A program made the translations under genes and the position numbers. A DNA stretch of 64,000 nucleotides from Bog-756 sp963704615. GTDB taxonomy: Bacteria > Actinomycetota > Acidimicrobiia > Acidimicrobiales > RAAP-2. A model generated the notes under the pieces. It worked only from the letters and a program-made list of their open reading frames with translations. It searched no databases and was not told the DNA's origin. Of the stretch, positions 41,346 to 51,209 are shown piece by piece; within the stretch, counting starts at the first letter, position 1; every line of letters starts with the position of its first letter. The DNA lies in the NCBI GenBank assembly GCA_963704615.1, contig OY969923.1, positions 620,001-684,000 of the forward strand, given 5' to 3'.

Positions 41346-42899
41346 ATGCCCGAACGATTCGACGTCATCATCATCGGAACCGGCGCCGGCGGAGGAACCC
41401 TGGCCCACACCCTGGCCTCGTCAGGCAAACAGGTGCTCATGCTCGAGCGGGGGCACTTCCTCCCGAAGGAGACCGAAAACTGGTCACCCGACGATGTGTT
41501 CATCGACGGGAGGTACATCTCCAAGGACACCTGGTACGACCGTGACGGCACTGCGTTCCAGCCCCAGGTTCACTATTTCGTGGGCGGCGCCACCAAGCTG
41601 TACGGTGCCGCCCTCTACCGGCTGCGCCCCGAGGACTTCGGGGAGATCCGCCACGTCGACGGGATCTCACCGGCCTGGCCGGTCGACTACGACGAGTTCG
41701 AGCCCTTCTACACCAAGGCCGAGTGGTTGTACCAGGTCCACGGGACGCACGGCGAGGACCCCACCGAAGGGCCCTTCTCGCAGCCTTACCCCGCGCCTGC
41801 GGTCAGCCACGAGCCGCGCTTGCAGGAGATCTCCGACGCCCTCACCGCCAAGGGGTACCACCCCTTCTCGGCACCGTGCGGCATCCTCCTCGACGAAGCC
41901 GACCGCAACCTCAGCCAGTGCATCCGCTGTGCATGGTGCGACGGATACCCCTGCATGGTCCACGCCAAGGCCGACGCCGACATCATGGCCGTCCGTCCCA
42001 GCCTCCAGTCGCCGAACGTGACCCTCAAGACCGGAGCCCTGGTGTCCCACCTGGAGACCGATCCGCCCGGGCGAACGGTCACCGGAGTGGTGGTCGACCG
42101 CGACGGGGTCCCTGAGGTGTACCGCGCCGACATCGTGGTGGTGGCGGCCGGCGCCGCCAACAGCGCCAAGCTGCTCTTGAATTCCGCCAACGACGCCCAC
42201 CCCACCGGGCTGGCCAACGGATCGGACCAGGTCGGCCGCAACTACATGTTCCACAACTGCAAGGCACTGGTGTCGCTGAGCAAGGAGCCCAACGACACGG
42301 TGTTCCAGAAGACGTTGGGCATCAACGACTTCTACTTCGCCGGCGGTGACCGCCAGTGGCCCCTCGGGAACATCCAGATGGTGGGCAAGTCGAATGCCGG
42401 GGCCATGAAGGGAGAAGAGCCGAAGCTGACCCTGCTGGCGCCCCATTGGACCCTCGAAGACGTGGCCAAGCACGCGGTGGACTGGTGGCTCACCACCGAG
42501 GACCTGCCCCGGCCGGACAACCGGGTGACCGTGGACACAGAGGGGAATGTCCACCTGACCTACGAGGCCACCAACAACGAGGAGGCCGACGGCCTCTACA
42601 AGGAACTGCGAACCATCCTCAACCACGTGGGTATGGCCGACCACCACGTGCTGAGCAAGAACTTCTACATGAGCATGAGCGTCCCGGTGGCCGGATGTGC
42701 CCACCAGGCGGGGACCGCTCGGTTCGGAACCGATCCGGCCACCTCGGTGCTCGACGTCAACTGCAAGGCCCACCAGCTGGACAATCTCTACGTGGTGGAC
42801 ACCAGCTTCTTCCCGAGCATCGGGGCGGTGAACCCTGCCCTCACGGCCATGGCCAACGCCATCCGGGTGGGCGAGCACCTGACCGAGCGGCTCGGGTGA
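41346..42899 (+). CDS. GMC-family FAD oxidoreductase
   Basis: 517 residues from ATG 41346 (AAAGGAAGTCTG upstream). The FAD-binding N-terminus is FDVIIIGTGAGGGTLAHTLA, and the GMC C-terminal segment with the active-site His is in VVDTSFFPSIGAVNPALTAM. A Cys cluster CIRCAWCDGYPC sits mid-protein, as in gluconate/fructose dehydrogenase-like GMC members. No signal peptide or twin-arginine motif is visible, so it is cytoplasmic or membrane-peripheral. It would oxidise an alcohol or sugar and donate electrons to a quinone or cytochrome. The substrate is inferred only from context. Confidence 0.85.
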   Translation: MPERFDVIIIGTGAGGGTLAHTLASSGKQVLMLERGHFLPKETENWSPDDVFIDGRYISKDTWYDRDGTAFQPQVHYFVGGATKLYGAALYRLRPEDFGEIRHVDGISPAWPVDYDEFEPFYTKAEWLYQVHGTHGEDPTEGPFSQPYPAPAVSHEPRLQEISDALTAKGYHPFSAPCGILLDEADRNLSQCIRCAWCDGYPCMVHAKADADIMAVRPSLQSPNVTLKTGALVSHLETDPPGRTVTGVVVDRDGVPEVYRADIVVVAAGAANSAKLLLNSANDAHPTGLANGSDQVGRNYMFHNCKALVSLSKEPNDTVFQKTLGINDFYFAGGDRQWPLGNIQMVGKSNAGAMKGEEPKLTLLAPHWTLEDVAKHAVDWWLTTEDLPRPDNRVTVDTEGNVHLTYEATNNEEADGLYKELRTILNHVGMADHHVLSKNFYMSMSVPVAGCAHQAGTARFGTDPATSVLDVNCKAHQLDNLYVVDTSFFPSIGAVNPALTAMANAIRVGEHLTERLG

Positions 42900-42930
42900 T
42901 GATCACCGGCTCCGACCGTCCCGAGGAGAG

Positions 42931-44649
42931 ATGCGGCCGGCCTGGACCAAGCACCCGACATCGCTGGTCCGAGCAGGCCGGATGAGCAACCGGGCCGGCC
43001 CCGTCGATCCTCGGCTGCTCCGCTACACGCGCGGGACCCGGAGGTTCCTGGTGGTGACCGTCGTCCTCGGCGGCATCACCGCCGGGCTGGTGGTGGCCCA
43101 GGCGTGGCTGATCGCCAGCACCATCTCGGGTGTCGTGATCCATCACCGCGGGCTGTCACTCGTCCGCACCGAGCTGGTGTTGCTGGTGGCGGTGATCCTC
43201 GGACGGGCGATGGTGGGTTGGTTACAGGAACGGATGGCCGACCGCGCCTCGGCATCGGCCAAGTCGAACCTGCGAAACGCTCTGGTCGAGCAGATCGCCC
43301 GTCTGGGTCCGGCGGGAATCGACAGCCAGCGCTCAGGACGGCTGGTCGTGCTCGCCACCAGTGGGATCGATGCCCTCGACAGCTACTTCTCCCGCTATTT
43401 ACCCCAGCTCTTCCTGGCGGTGATCGTCCCGGTGGTCGTCATTGCCGTCGTGCTCGGTGCCGACTGGATATCGGCGGTGATCGTCGCCGTCACCGTGCCC
43501 CTGATCCCCGTCTTCATGGGGTTGGTGGGCGCCTCGGCCGGTGCTCGGATGGCGCATCAGGCGCGGCTTCTCCAGCGCCTGGCCGGACACTTCCTCGATG
43601 TCGTCGCCGGCCTGCCCACCCTCAAGGTCTTCGGCCGGGCCAAGGCCCAGGCCAACGCGGTCCGCGACATCACCGACCAGTACCGGAAGGCGACCATGGC
43701 GACGCTGAAGGTGGCGTTCCTGTCTTCGCTCATCCTCGAATTGCTGGCCACCATCTCGGTGGCACTGGTGGCCGTCGCCGTCGGACTCAGGCTCCTGGGT
43801 GGTCACCTGAGCCTGGCCACCGCCCTCTTCGTCCTCATCCTGGCCCCCGAGGCCTATCTTCCGCTGCGCCTCCTCGGGACCAACTATCACGCCAGTGCCG
43901 AAGGGATGAAGGCTGCCGAGGGCGTCTTCGACGTTCTCGAGAAGCCGATCGCCCCGAGCGGCACCCGCCGGGACGTCCCCGACCCGTCGCGATCCAGCCT
44001 CCGGGTCCATCGGCTGGAGGTCTGCTATCCGGGACGGGTTCTCCCCGCCCTGTCGGACGCGACCCTCACCGTGGACCCCGGGGAGGTCGTCGCTCTGGCC
44101 GGGCCGAGCGGGTGTGGGAAGTCCACCCTTCTCGCCGTGCTGCTCGGCCTGGCTCCCCCGTGGACGGGAACGGTGACGATCGGAGGGGTGAACCTGGCCG
44201 ACCTGGACCCGGACTCGTGGAGGGCCCAGGTCGCCTGGGTGCCCCAACGGCCCCACCTGTTCGACCGGTCGATCGCCGCCAACGTCCGGCTGGGCCGTCC
44301 CGAGGCCACGGACCAGGAGGTGCGCGCCGCCATGGACGATGCCGGCCTCGGCCCGGTGGTGGCCCGGCTACCCGAACGAGAACACACCGTCCTCGGCCCC
44401 GACGGGGCCGGGCTGTCGGCCGGGGAGCGTCAACGGGTGGCTCTGGCCCGGGCCTTCCTTCGGGACTCGCCCCTGCTCCTCCTCGACGAGCCCACGGCCA
44501 ATCTCGACGGCCGGACCGAGGAGAGCGTGCTGGGCGCGGTGCGACGACTCGTGGTGGGCCGCACCGTGGTGATCGTGGCCCACCGCCCCTCGCTGTTGGC
44601 CCTGGCCGACCGGGTGGTGCGGGTGGCACCCGTTGTGGCGGTGTCGTGA
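42931..44649 (+). CDS. cydD: Thiol/heme exporter ABC subunit CydD
   Basis: 572 residues from ATG 42931 (GAGGAGAG directly upstream; ATG 42982 is an alternative that trims 17 residues). Six transmembrane helices are followed by an ATPase with Walker A GPSGCGKST, signature AGLSAGERQRVALARAFLRD and Walker B LLLLDEPTANLD. CydDC exports cysteine or glutathione, or handles heme, to allow cytochrome bd assembly. The stop TGA and the ATG of cydC overlap (TGATG at 44647-44651). Order here is DC then AB. Confidence 0.92.
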   Translation: MRPAWTKHPTSLVRAGRMSNRAGPVDPRLLRYTRGTRRFLVVTVVLGGITAGLVVAQAWLIASTISGVVIHHRGLSLVRTELVLLVAVILGRAMVGWLQERMADRASASAKSNLRNALVEQIARLGPAGIDSQRSGRLVVLATSGIDALDSYFSRYLPQLFLAVIVPVVVIAVVLGADWISAVIVAVTVPLIPVFMGLVGASAGARMAHQARLLQRLAGHFLDVVAGLPTLKVFGRAKAQANAVRDITDQYRKATMATLKVAFLSSLILELLATISVALVAVAVGLRLLGGHLSLATALFVLILAPEAYLPLRLLGTNYHASAEGMKAAEGVFDVLEKPIAPSGTRRDVPDPSRSSLRVHRLEVCYPGRVLPALSDATLTVDPGEVVALAGPSGCGKSTLLAVLLGLAPPWTGTVTIGGVNLADLDPDSWRAQVAWVPQRPHLFDRSIAANVRLGRPEATDQEVRAAMDDAGLGPVVARLPEREHTVLGPDGAGLSAGERQRVALARAFLRDSPLLLLDEPTANLDGRTEESVLGAVRRLVVGRTVVIVAHRPSLLALADRVVRVAPVVAVS

Positions 44650-46526
44650 TGGCCGGCGACGGTCCCCGGCCTGACAGAGAGGGGATGGCGCCGATGGGCC
44701 GCACCCTCGCCGTCGCCCGACCCGCCGCCGGTCGGTTGCTGCTCACCGCTCTTCTGGGCGCCGGGGCCATCACCGCCGACATCGGCCTGTTGGGCACGGC
44801 GGCCTGGCTGATCTCGAAGGCCGCCCAGCACCCCAACGAATCGCAGCTGGCGGTGGCCATCGTCGGTGTGCAGTTCTTCGGCCTCTCCCGCGGCTTCTTC
44901 CGGTACGAGGAGCGGCTGGTGGGGCACGACGCCGCCTTCCGGCTCCTTTCCGACCTGCGGGTGAGGTTCTACGAGCGACTCGAGCGGCTCGCCCCTGCCG
45001 GCCTACCCGCCTTCCGCCGGGGCGACCTGCTGGCCCGCATCGTCCAGGACATCGACTCGTTGCAAGACCTGGTCATCCGGGTCATCCCCCCCTTCGGCAC
45101 CGCGGTGGTGGTGGGATTGCTGACCGTCGCCCTCCTGTGGTGGATGCTTCCGGCCGCCGCCGTCATCCTGGCCGTGACCCTCATGCTGGCCGGCATCCTC
45201 GTGCCCTGGCTCACCGGGCTCCTGGCCCGCCGGAGGGAATCCAGATTCGCGCAGGCCCGTGGCGACCTGGGCGCCTCGGTGGTCGACCTCACCGAGGGGG
45301 CGCCGGAGCTGGTCGTCTTCGGCGCCATGGACGCGCAGCTGGCGACCATCCGGGAACAGGATGCGGAGCTCACCGCCATCGCCGCCGCATCGGCGGGCAC
45401 TGCGGGAGTCGGCTCGTCCCTCACCACCCTGTTGGCCGGGGTGGCCTGTTGGGGTTGTCTTCTGGTCGGGATTCCGGCGGTGACGACCGGCAGGCTGAGC
45501 GGAACCGAGCTGGCGGTGGTGACCCTCATCCCGCTGGCCGCCTTCGAGCTGGTGATCGGGTTACCCGTGGCCACCCAGGCGCTCCAGCGGGTGCGTCAGG
45601 CCGCGGCTCGGCTGTTCGAGGTGACCGACGCCCCGGATCCGGTGATCGATCCCGAGGTGCCGGCATCGCTCCCCGACGGCCCCTACGACCTGGAGGCCCG
45701 GTCGGTGTGGGCCGGATACCCGAATGCCAGGTCTCCGGTGCTCCGAGGGGTGGACCTCACTCTCCCCTCCGGCCGGCGGGTGGCCGTGGTGGGTCCGAGC
45801 GGTGCCGGCAAGTCGACACTGGCCGCTGTGTTCCTCCGGTTCCTGCCCGCGGCCGCAGGTTCGGTCCTCCTGAACGACGTCCCTCTCGACCACCTGGCCG
45901 GCGACGACCTTCGCACCGTCGTGGGCATGGTGGGCCAGGACGCCTACCTCTTCGATGCCACCATCGCCGAAAACCTGCGCGTCGGGCGGCGCCAGGCGAC
46001 CGACGACGAGTTGCAGAGCGTCCTTCTCCGGGTGGGACTGGCCGGCTGGCTGGAGGACTTGCCCAGGGGGTTGGGTACCGAGGTCGGCAGGAACGGATCG
46101 CACCTGTCCGGCGGCCAGCGCCAACGGGTGGCCGTGGCCCGGGCCCTGCTCGCCGATTTCCCGGTGCTCGTCCTCGACGAGCCCGCCGAACACCTCGATC
46201 CGGTGGCTGCCGACGCCCTCACCGCGACGTCCTCGGAGTGACCGACGATCGCACCCTGGTCCTCATCACCCACCGGCTCGCCGGGCTCGAATCGCGTCGA
46301 CGAGATCCTCGTCGTGGACGAGGGCCGGGTCGTCGAACGGGGCACCCACGACGAGCTGATCGATCAGGACGGCCGCTACTCCCGCCTGTGGTGGGAGGAG
46401 ATGAGGACCGAGCGCTACGCCGCGGCCGACCAAACGCGGCCCGAAGCAACCTCCACGCCCCACCACCCGCCACACCCGACGGCCACCACACCCCCAGGCG
46501 GCCCCAACGACAGGAGAGCCGTCTGA
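44649..46526 (+). CDS. cydC: Thiol/heme exporter ABC subunit CydC, two compensating indels near the C-terminus
   Basis: The main frame from ATG 44649 (overlapping the cydD stop) encodes six helices and an ATPase: Walker A GPSGAGKST, signature HLSGGQRQRVAVARALLADF, Walker B VLVLDEPAEHLD. It stops at 46241 after LTATSSE. The family C-terminus continues in another frame as DVLGVTDDRTLVLITHRLAG, including the H-loop His, between about 46226 and 46294. It returns to the original frame as VDEILVVDEGRVVERGTHDE, ending at 46526. One base missing near 46225 and one extra near 46294 explain this. Probably sequencing error; if real, the H-loop is lost and the exporter is inactive. TGATG overlaps cydA. 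Confidence 0.85.
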
Positions 46527-47992
46527 TGAGCACCGACCTGGCGCGCTGGCAGTTCGCCACCACCAGCATCTACCACTTCCTGTTCGTTCCCGTGACCATC
46601 GGGCTCGCCTTCTTGGTGGCGTTGCTCCAGACCAGCTGGTACAAGAACGACAACCCGGTCTTCAAGCGACTGACCAAGTTCTTCGGCACCCTCCTGCTGA
46701 TCAACGTGGCCGTCGGCGTGGTGACCGGACTGGTGCAGGAATTCGAGTTCGGCATGAACTGGTCGAACTACTCCCGGCTGGTGGGCAACGTATTCGGGGG
46801 CCCCCTGGCCATGGAGGGTCTGGTCGCCTTCTTCCTCGAGTCCACCTTTTTGGGGCTTTGGATATTTGGATGGGACCGGCTGTCGAAGAAAGTGCATCTG
46901 GCCTGTATCTGGCTGGTGGCCGGGGCGTCCATGGTGTCGGCCCTGTTCATCATGGCGGCCAACTCGTGGATGCAGCATCCGGTGGGGTACGTGATGAATG
47001 CCCAACACCAGCCCGTGCTCACCGACGTCTGGGCCCTGTTCACCAACCCGGTGTTCCTGTGGGCCTATCCCCACGTCGTCCTGGCCTCGCTGGTGACCGG
47101 GGCCATCATCATGCTGGCCGTCTCCGCCTGGCACCTCAAGAGGAAGAGCGCGGTCGAAGCCTTCCGACGGACGGCCATCATCTCGCTGGCCGTGCTCACT
47201 CCGGCGGTGTTCGTCAACATGTTCATCGGGAGCGAGCTCGGGGTGGTCGAGGGCACCTACCAGCCGATGAAGATCGCCGCCGCTGAGGCGCTCTGGAACA
47301 CCTGCCCGTCCCACTGCTCTTTCTCCGCCTTTCAGACCGGAGGAGGGAACAACGACCCCACCCCGACCAAGATCATCGAGATCCCCGACCTGCTCTCCAT
47401 CCTGGCCACCAACCACATCAATGGCGAAGTCCAGGGGATCAACAACCTGCAGGCCCAGTACGTGAAGGAGTACGGACCGGGCAACTACATCCCCAACGTC
47501 TTCATCCAGTACTGGGGCATGCGAGTGATGGCCTACCTGGCCGCCCTCATCGCCCTGTTCGCCCTGTGGGGCGTCTGGCTCATCCGCCGCAAGACCCTGG
47601 ACAAGGCCAAGTGGTTCCTGTTCATTGCCCCGTGGTTCGCCATCGCCCCGTTCCTCATGAACACCGCCGGATGGCTGCTGACCGAGAGCGGCCGACAACC
47701 GTGGATCGTCCAGGGGATCATGAAGACGTCCCAGGCCGCGTCGCCCTCTGTCACCGCCACTGACATCTGGATCAGCCTGACCGTGTTCGTGCTCCTCTAC
47801 GCCGCCCTCGGGGTGGCCGACGCCTACCTGATGGTCCACTACGGCCGCAAGGACCTCGCCGCCGGCCCCGACGACGGCTCTGACCAACTTGACGACGAAG
47901 GCTCTGACGACGTCGACCACAGCGGTGGTCACGGCGACGACGAGTCGTCGGACCCACCCGATGGCCCCCGTGTTGCGGCCCTCATCTACTAG
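46526..47992 (+). CDS. cydA: Cytochrome bd ubiquinol oxidase subunit I
   Basis: 488 residues. It starts at ATG 46526 overlapping the CydC stop. The N-terminus ARWQFATTSIYHFLFVPVTI carries the conserved heme-ligand His. EFEFGMNWSNYSRLVGNVFG and LAMEGLVAFFLESTFLGLWI are typical quinol-oxidase segments, and GRQPWIVQGIMKTSQAASPS is near the C-terminus. The final 40 residues are unusually acidic (DDGSDQLDDEGSDDVDHSGG). Together with CydB it forms a high-affinity O2-reducing quinol oxidase in the membrane. CydDC are encoded immediately upstream. Confidence 0.95.
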   Translation: MSTDLARWQFATTSIYHFLFVPVTIGLAFLVALLQTSWYKNDNPVFKRLTKFFGTLLLINVAVGVVTGLVQEFEFGMNWSNYSRLVGNVFGGPLAMEGLVAFFLESTFLGLWIFGWDRLSKKVHLACIWLVAGASMVSALFIMAANSWMQHPVGYVMNAQHQPVLTDVWALFTNPVFLWAYPHVVLASLVTGAIIMLAVSAWHLKRKSAVEAFRRTAIISLAVLTPAVFVNMFIGSELGVVEGTYQPMKIAAAEALWNTCPSHCSFSAFQTGGGNNDPTPTKIIEIPDLLSILATNHINGEVQGINNLQAQYVKEYGPGNYIPNVFIQYWGMRVMAYLAALIALFALWGVWLIRRKTLDKAKWFLFIAPWFAIAPFLMNTAGWLLTESGRQPWIVQGIMKTSQAASPSVTATDIWISLTVFVLLYAALGVADAYLMVHYGRKDLAAGPDDGSDQLDDEGSDDVDHSGGHGDDESSDPPDGPRVAALIY

Positions 47993-48001
47993 GAGACGAC
48001 C

Positions 48002-49069
48002 ATGGTCCATCTCAATAACATCTGGTACGTGATCATCGCCATCTTCTGGGTGGGGTTCTTCGTCCTCGAGGGATTCGACTTCGGGGTCGGCATGCTCCAC
48101 TCGTTCATCGGAAAGGACGATGTCGAGCGGCGCATCGCCATGAACTCGATCGGGCCCAACTGGGACGGCAACGAGGTCTGGCTGATCGTGGCCGGGGCGG
48201 CCATCTTCGCCGCCTTTCCGTCGTGGTACGCCACCATGTTCTCCACCCTCTACCTGGCCGTGCTCATCGTCCTGGTGGCCCTGATCGTGCGCGGGGTCTC
48301 CTTCGAGTTCAACCGCAAGATCGACGACCCCCGGTGGCGGTCGACCTGGAGGTGGTCGCTCACCATCGGAAGCTTCCTCATCCCCTTGCTGTTGGGCACG
48401 GCGTTGGGCGACCTCCTCCACGGGCTCCCGATCGACCAGGCCCACAACTACACCGGCAGTTTCTTCGGGCTGCTCGTCCCCTTCGGGCTCTACACCGGGG
48501 TCACCTTGACGGTGCTGTCGCTCTTCCTCGGGGCGACCTACCTGTCCCTCAAGACCGACGGGGAGCTCCAGGTCCGGGCGGTCCGCCTCTCGGGCCGCCT
48601 CGGCTGGGTGGCCGCGGTGGTGACGTTCGGGTGGCTGACCTGGATCCACGTGGGCCTGGGGGTGGGATTCTTTCCCAACCCGTTCCAAGTCCTGGCCCTG
48701 GTGGCAGTGATCGGGGCGGCGATGTTTGCTGAGTCTCACTCGGAAGGGTGGGCGTTCGCCGCCGCAGCCACAGCCATGGGCAGCGTCGTCGGATCGATCT
48801 TCTTCGAACTCTTCCCCCGCGTGATGGTGTCTTCGACCAACACGGCGTACAACCTCACCGTCTCCAACTCGGCCAGCCCCTCCTACACACTCAAGGTGAT
48901 GACGGTGGTGGCAGTGATCGTCTTTCCTGTGGTCCTCGTCTACCAGGGGTGGAGCCTCTATGTGTTCCGGAAGCGGCTCAGCTCCGGCCCTGACCGAATC
49001 TCGCCAACGGACGAACTCCAGGTCGGCGACGACTCATCGCTGCCGACGAGCGGCACGTCGACCACCTAG
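48002..49069 (+). CDS. cydB: Cytochrome bd ubiquinol oxidase subunit II
   Basis: 355 residues. ATG 48002 is preceded by AGGAGACGACC, 9 bp after the cydA stop. It has the hallmark N-terminus WYVIIAIFWVGFFVLEGFDF followed by GVGML, and about eight helices. SNSASPSYTLKVMTVVAVIV near the C-terminus is typical. It pairs with CydA; the cydA-cydB spacing indicates one operon. A short polar tail follows the last helix. Confidence 0.95.
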   Translation: MVHLNNIWYVIIAIFWVGFFVLEGFDFGVGMLHSFIGKDDVERRIAMNSIGPNWDGNEVWLIVAGAAIFAAFPSWYATMFSTLYLAVLIVLVALIVRGVSFEFNRKIDDPRWRSTWRWSLTIGSFLIPLLLGTALGDLLHGLPIDQAHNYTGSFFGLLVPFGLYTGVTLTVLSLFLGATYLSLKTDGELQVRAVRLSGRLGWVAAVVTFGWLTWIHVGLGVGFFPNPFQVLALVAVIGAAMFAESHSEGWAFAAAATAMGSVVGSIFFELFPRVMVSSTNTAYNLTVSNSASPSYTLKVMTVVAVIVFPVVLVYQGWSLYVFRKRLSSGPDRISPTDELQVGDDSSLPTSGTSTT

Positions 49070-49134
49070 CAATCCGATTGTGTCCTCATCCCATCGACAA
49101 CCAACCAAGGAGACAAAGAGACAAGGAGAACAGC

Positions 49135-49419
49135 ATGGCAACAAACGACAGCAGGCAAGATCAACTTCCGATCAACACGGGATTACTGACCGCCGCCGGG
49201 GTGGTAGCCCTTCTCGGGGCCCTGCTCCTGGGCATCGCAGCAGTGATCGGTGCCAACGCCGTGATGTCGGCGGTGCGCGAGTGGGTCAATATGCAGGAGG
49301 TGCCACCGACCGAGTCGGCCAAGTCGATGATCCGGCTGCTTCACAACGCGGCACTGGCAGGAACCACCGCCGGGGCCGAAGCCTGGAAGAACGAGATCTC
49401 CTGGTCCTCGCCGAGCTGA
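49135..49419 (+). CDS. Small single-pass membrane protein downstream of cydB
   Basis: 94 residues from ATG 49135 (AAGGAGAACAGC upstream). After a polar N-terminus (MATNDSRQDQLPINTGLL) comes one strongly hydrophobic helix (GVVALLGALLLGIAAVIGAN) and an amphipathic tail (VREWVNMQEVPPTESAKSMI). No known family was recognised. Position 65 bp after cydB suggests co-transcription with cytochrome bd. It is longer than known CydX/CydH subunits, so an accessory role is speculative. Confidence 0.65.
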   Translation: MATNDSRQDQLPINTGLLTAAGVVALLGALLLGIAAVIGANAVMSAVREWVNMQEVPPTESAKSMIRLLHNAALAGTTAGAEAWKNEISWSSPS

Positions 49420-49480
49420 CTCGAACCGATCCAGACGGGCAGGCGTCGGCGAAGGCCGGTCCGCTCGTCACACCGTGAAA

Positions 49481-49497
49481 TCCCCCTATGAGGGTGA
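49481..49497. promoter_or_regulatory. 17-bp palindrome TCCCCC-TATGA-GGGTGA
   Basis: Near-perfect copy of the recurring element (one mismatch in the left half), 35 bp upstream of ATG 49532. Its position argues that the DUF2252 gene starts at 49532 rather than at the in-frame GTG 49475. Confidence 0.55.
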
Positions 49498-49531
49498 TGG
49501 CGGCGGATCAAAGGAGCGCGACTCTGGTTGG

Positions 49532-51008
49532 ATGGCCAACGGAACACCATCCGGGACGGCACAGAGCCCAGCGCCGGGCGCCTCGATCGAGCAATTGTCT
49601 ACCGATGAGCGGGTCGCCCGGGGCAAGGCCGCACGGATCGCGGCCCCGCGGTCCGACCACGAGGTGTGGGAGGCGTCTCCGGCGCGGCCGGATCCCGTGG
49701 CGCTCCTCGAGAGCCAGGCGGAATCACGGGTTCCGGAACTGGTGCCCATCCGCTACGGCCGGATGCTCGTCTCGCCCTTCACCTTCTACCGGGGAGCAGC
49801 GCTGATCATGGCCTCCGATCTGGCCACGACTCCGCGGTCCGGCCTCGACGTTCAAGCCTGTGGGGATGCCCACCTGAGCAACTTCGGCGTCTTCGCGTCT
49901 GCCGAGCGGAATCTGGTGTTCGACGTCAACGACTTCGACGAGACACTTCCCGGTCCTTGGGAATGGGACGTGAAGAGACTGTCGGCAAGTCTGGCCATCG
50001 CCGGACGTGACCGTGGATTCTCCGACCGGGAGCGGGCCGAGGTGGTGCTCGACGCCGTCGCCGGCTACCGCACCGAGATGGCGAAGATGGCCACGATGAA
50101 AGACCTCGACGTGTGGTACTCGCGCATGGACATCGAGAAGGTCCTCAACGAAATGGGAGTCGAGCTCGGGCTGACCGGGAAGCACGCCGACAAGTCGCTG
50201 GCCAAAGCCAAGACCCAGGTCGACAAGACGCTGGCCAAGGCGCGGACGCGGGACAGCATGCAGGCCCTGGGCAAGCTCACCGAGGTAGTCGACGGGAAGA
50301 CTCGCTTCGTGAGTGATCCTCCGCTCTTGGTCCCGATCGAGGAGCTCGTCTCCGGACCCGAGGGGGCGATCCTGATCGCGCGCATGGATGAGTTGATCCG
50401 CAGTTACCAGCACACCCTCCAGAGCGACCGGCGGCATCTCCTGAATCAGTTCCGTTTCGTGAGCATCGCCCGCAAGGTGGTCGGGGTCGGCAGCGTCGGT
50501 ACACGGGCTTGGGTCGTCCTCATGGTGGGGAGCGACGGACAGGACCCACTGCTCCTCCAGGCCAAGGAAGCACAGGCTTCGGTTCTGGCCGAGTTCGTAG
50601 GCGGGTCCCGGTACGCCAACCAGGGCGAGCGGGTCGTGGCCGGGCAGCATCTGATGCAGGCGTCGAGCGACATTTTTCTCGGATGGGACCATGTAGAAGG
50701 CGTCGACGGCGTGCAGCGGGACTTCTACGTGCGTCAGCTGCGGGATTGGAAGGGCTCGGCCGACACCGACCAGATGACCCCCCAGTCCATGGCGGTCTAC
50801 GGACGGCTGTGCGGGTGGACGCTGGCCCGCGCTCATGCCCGATCGGGCGACCGCATCGCCATCGCCGCCTACCTCGGGATCCGGGAAGTCCTTCGACAAC
50901 GCCATCGTCTCATTCTCCGAGTCTTATGCGGACCAGAACCAGCGCGACTACGAGGCTCTCCGAGCAGCGGCAGCCGATGGACGAATCGTCGTCCACTCTG
51001 GATTGTGA
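49532..51008 (+). CDS. DUF2252 family protein, frameshifted near C-terminus
   Basis: The frame contains the kinase-like DUF2252 hallmarks PIRYGRMLVSPFTFYRGAAL, CGDAHLSNFGVF, LVFDVNDFDETLPGPWEWDV and YVRQLRDWKGSADTD. After TAC CTC GGG at 50870-50878 it loses similarity and runs out of family to 51034. The expected ending (SGKSFDNAIVSFSESYADQN, QRDYEALRAAAADGRI) is present one base over and stops at 51008. Dropping one G at 50876-50878 repairs it. DUF2252 proteins have an aminoglycoside-phosphotransferase-like fold and no proven substrate. The palindrome at 49481 is just upstream. Confidence 0.85.
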
Positions 51009-51209
51009 CGACCGAGCGGATCAGCCGCCGTTGAAGGCGCGACCCCATGCGGACCGCCGGAAATGTGAAGTGCTCTGATTTCACCCCGACAGTCACCCCA
51101 ACAATCAGCGCGACGGCCGACACCGAGGGACCGGCGATCGTCTCTCGGCATGATTCGGAAATCAGGAAGCGAGGTCGTGACCGTGCCGCTTCATGGGCGC
51201 ATCCGACGT

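Noticed and set aside
43104..44648. Extending cydC upstream through an open frame to 43104
   Set aside because: That stretch is the shifted frame of cydD; the real cydC start at 44649 overlaps the cydD stop.
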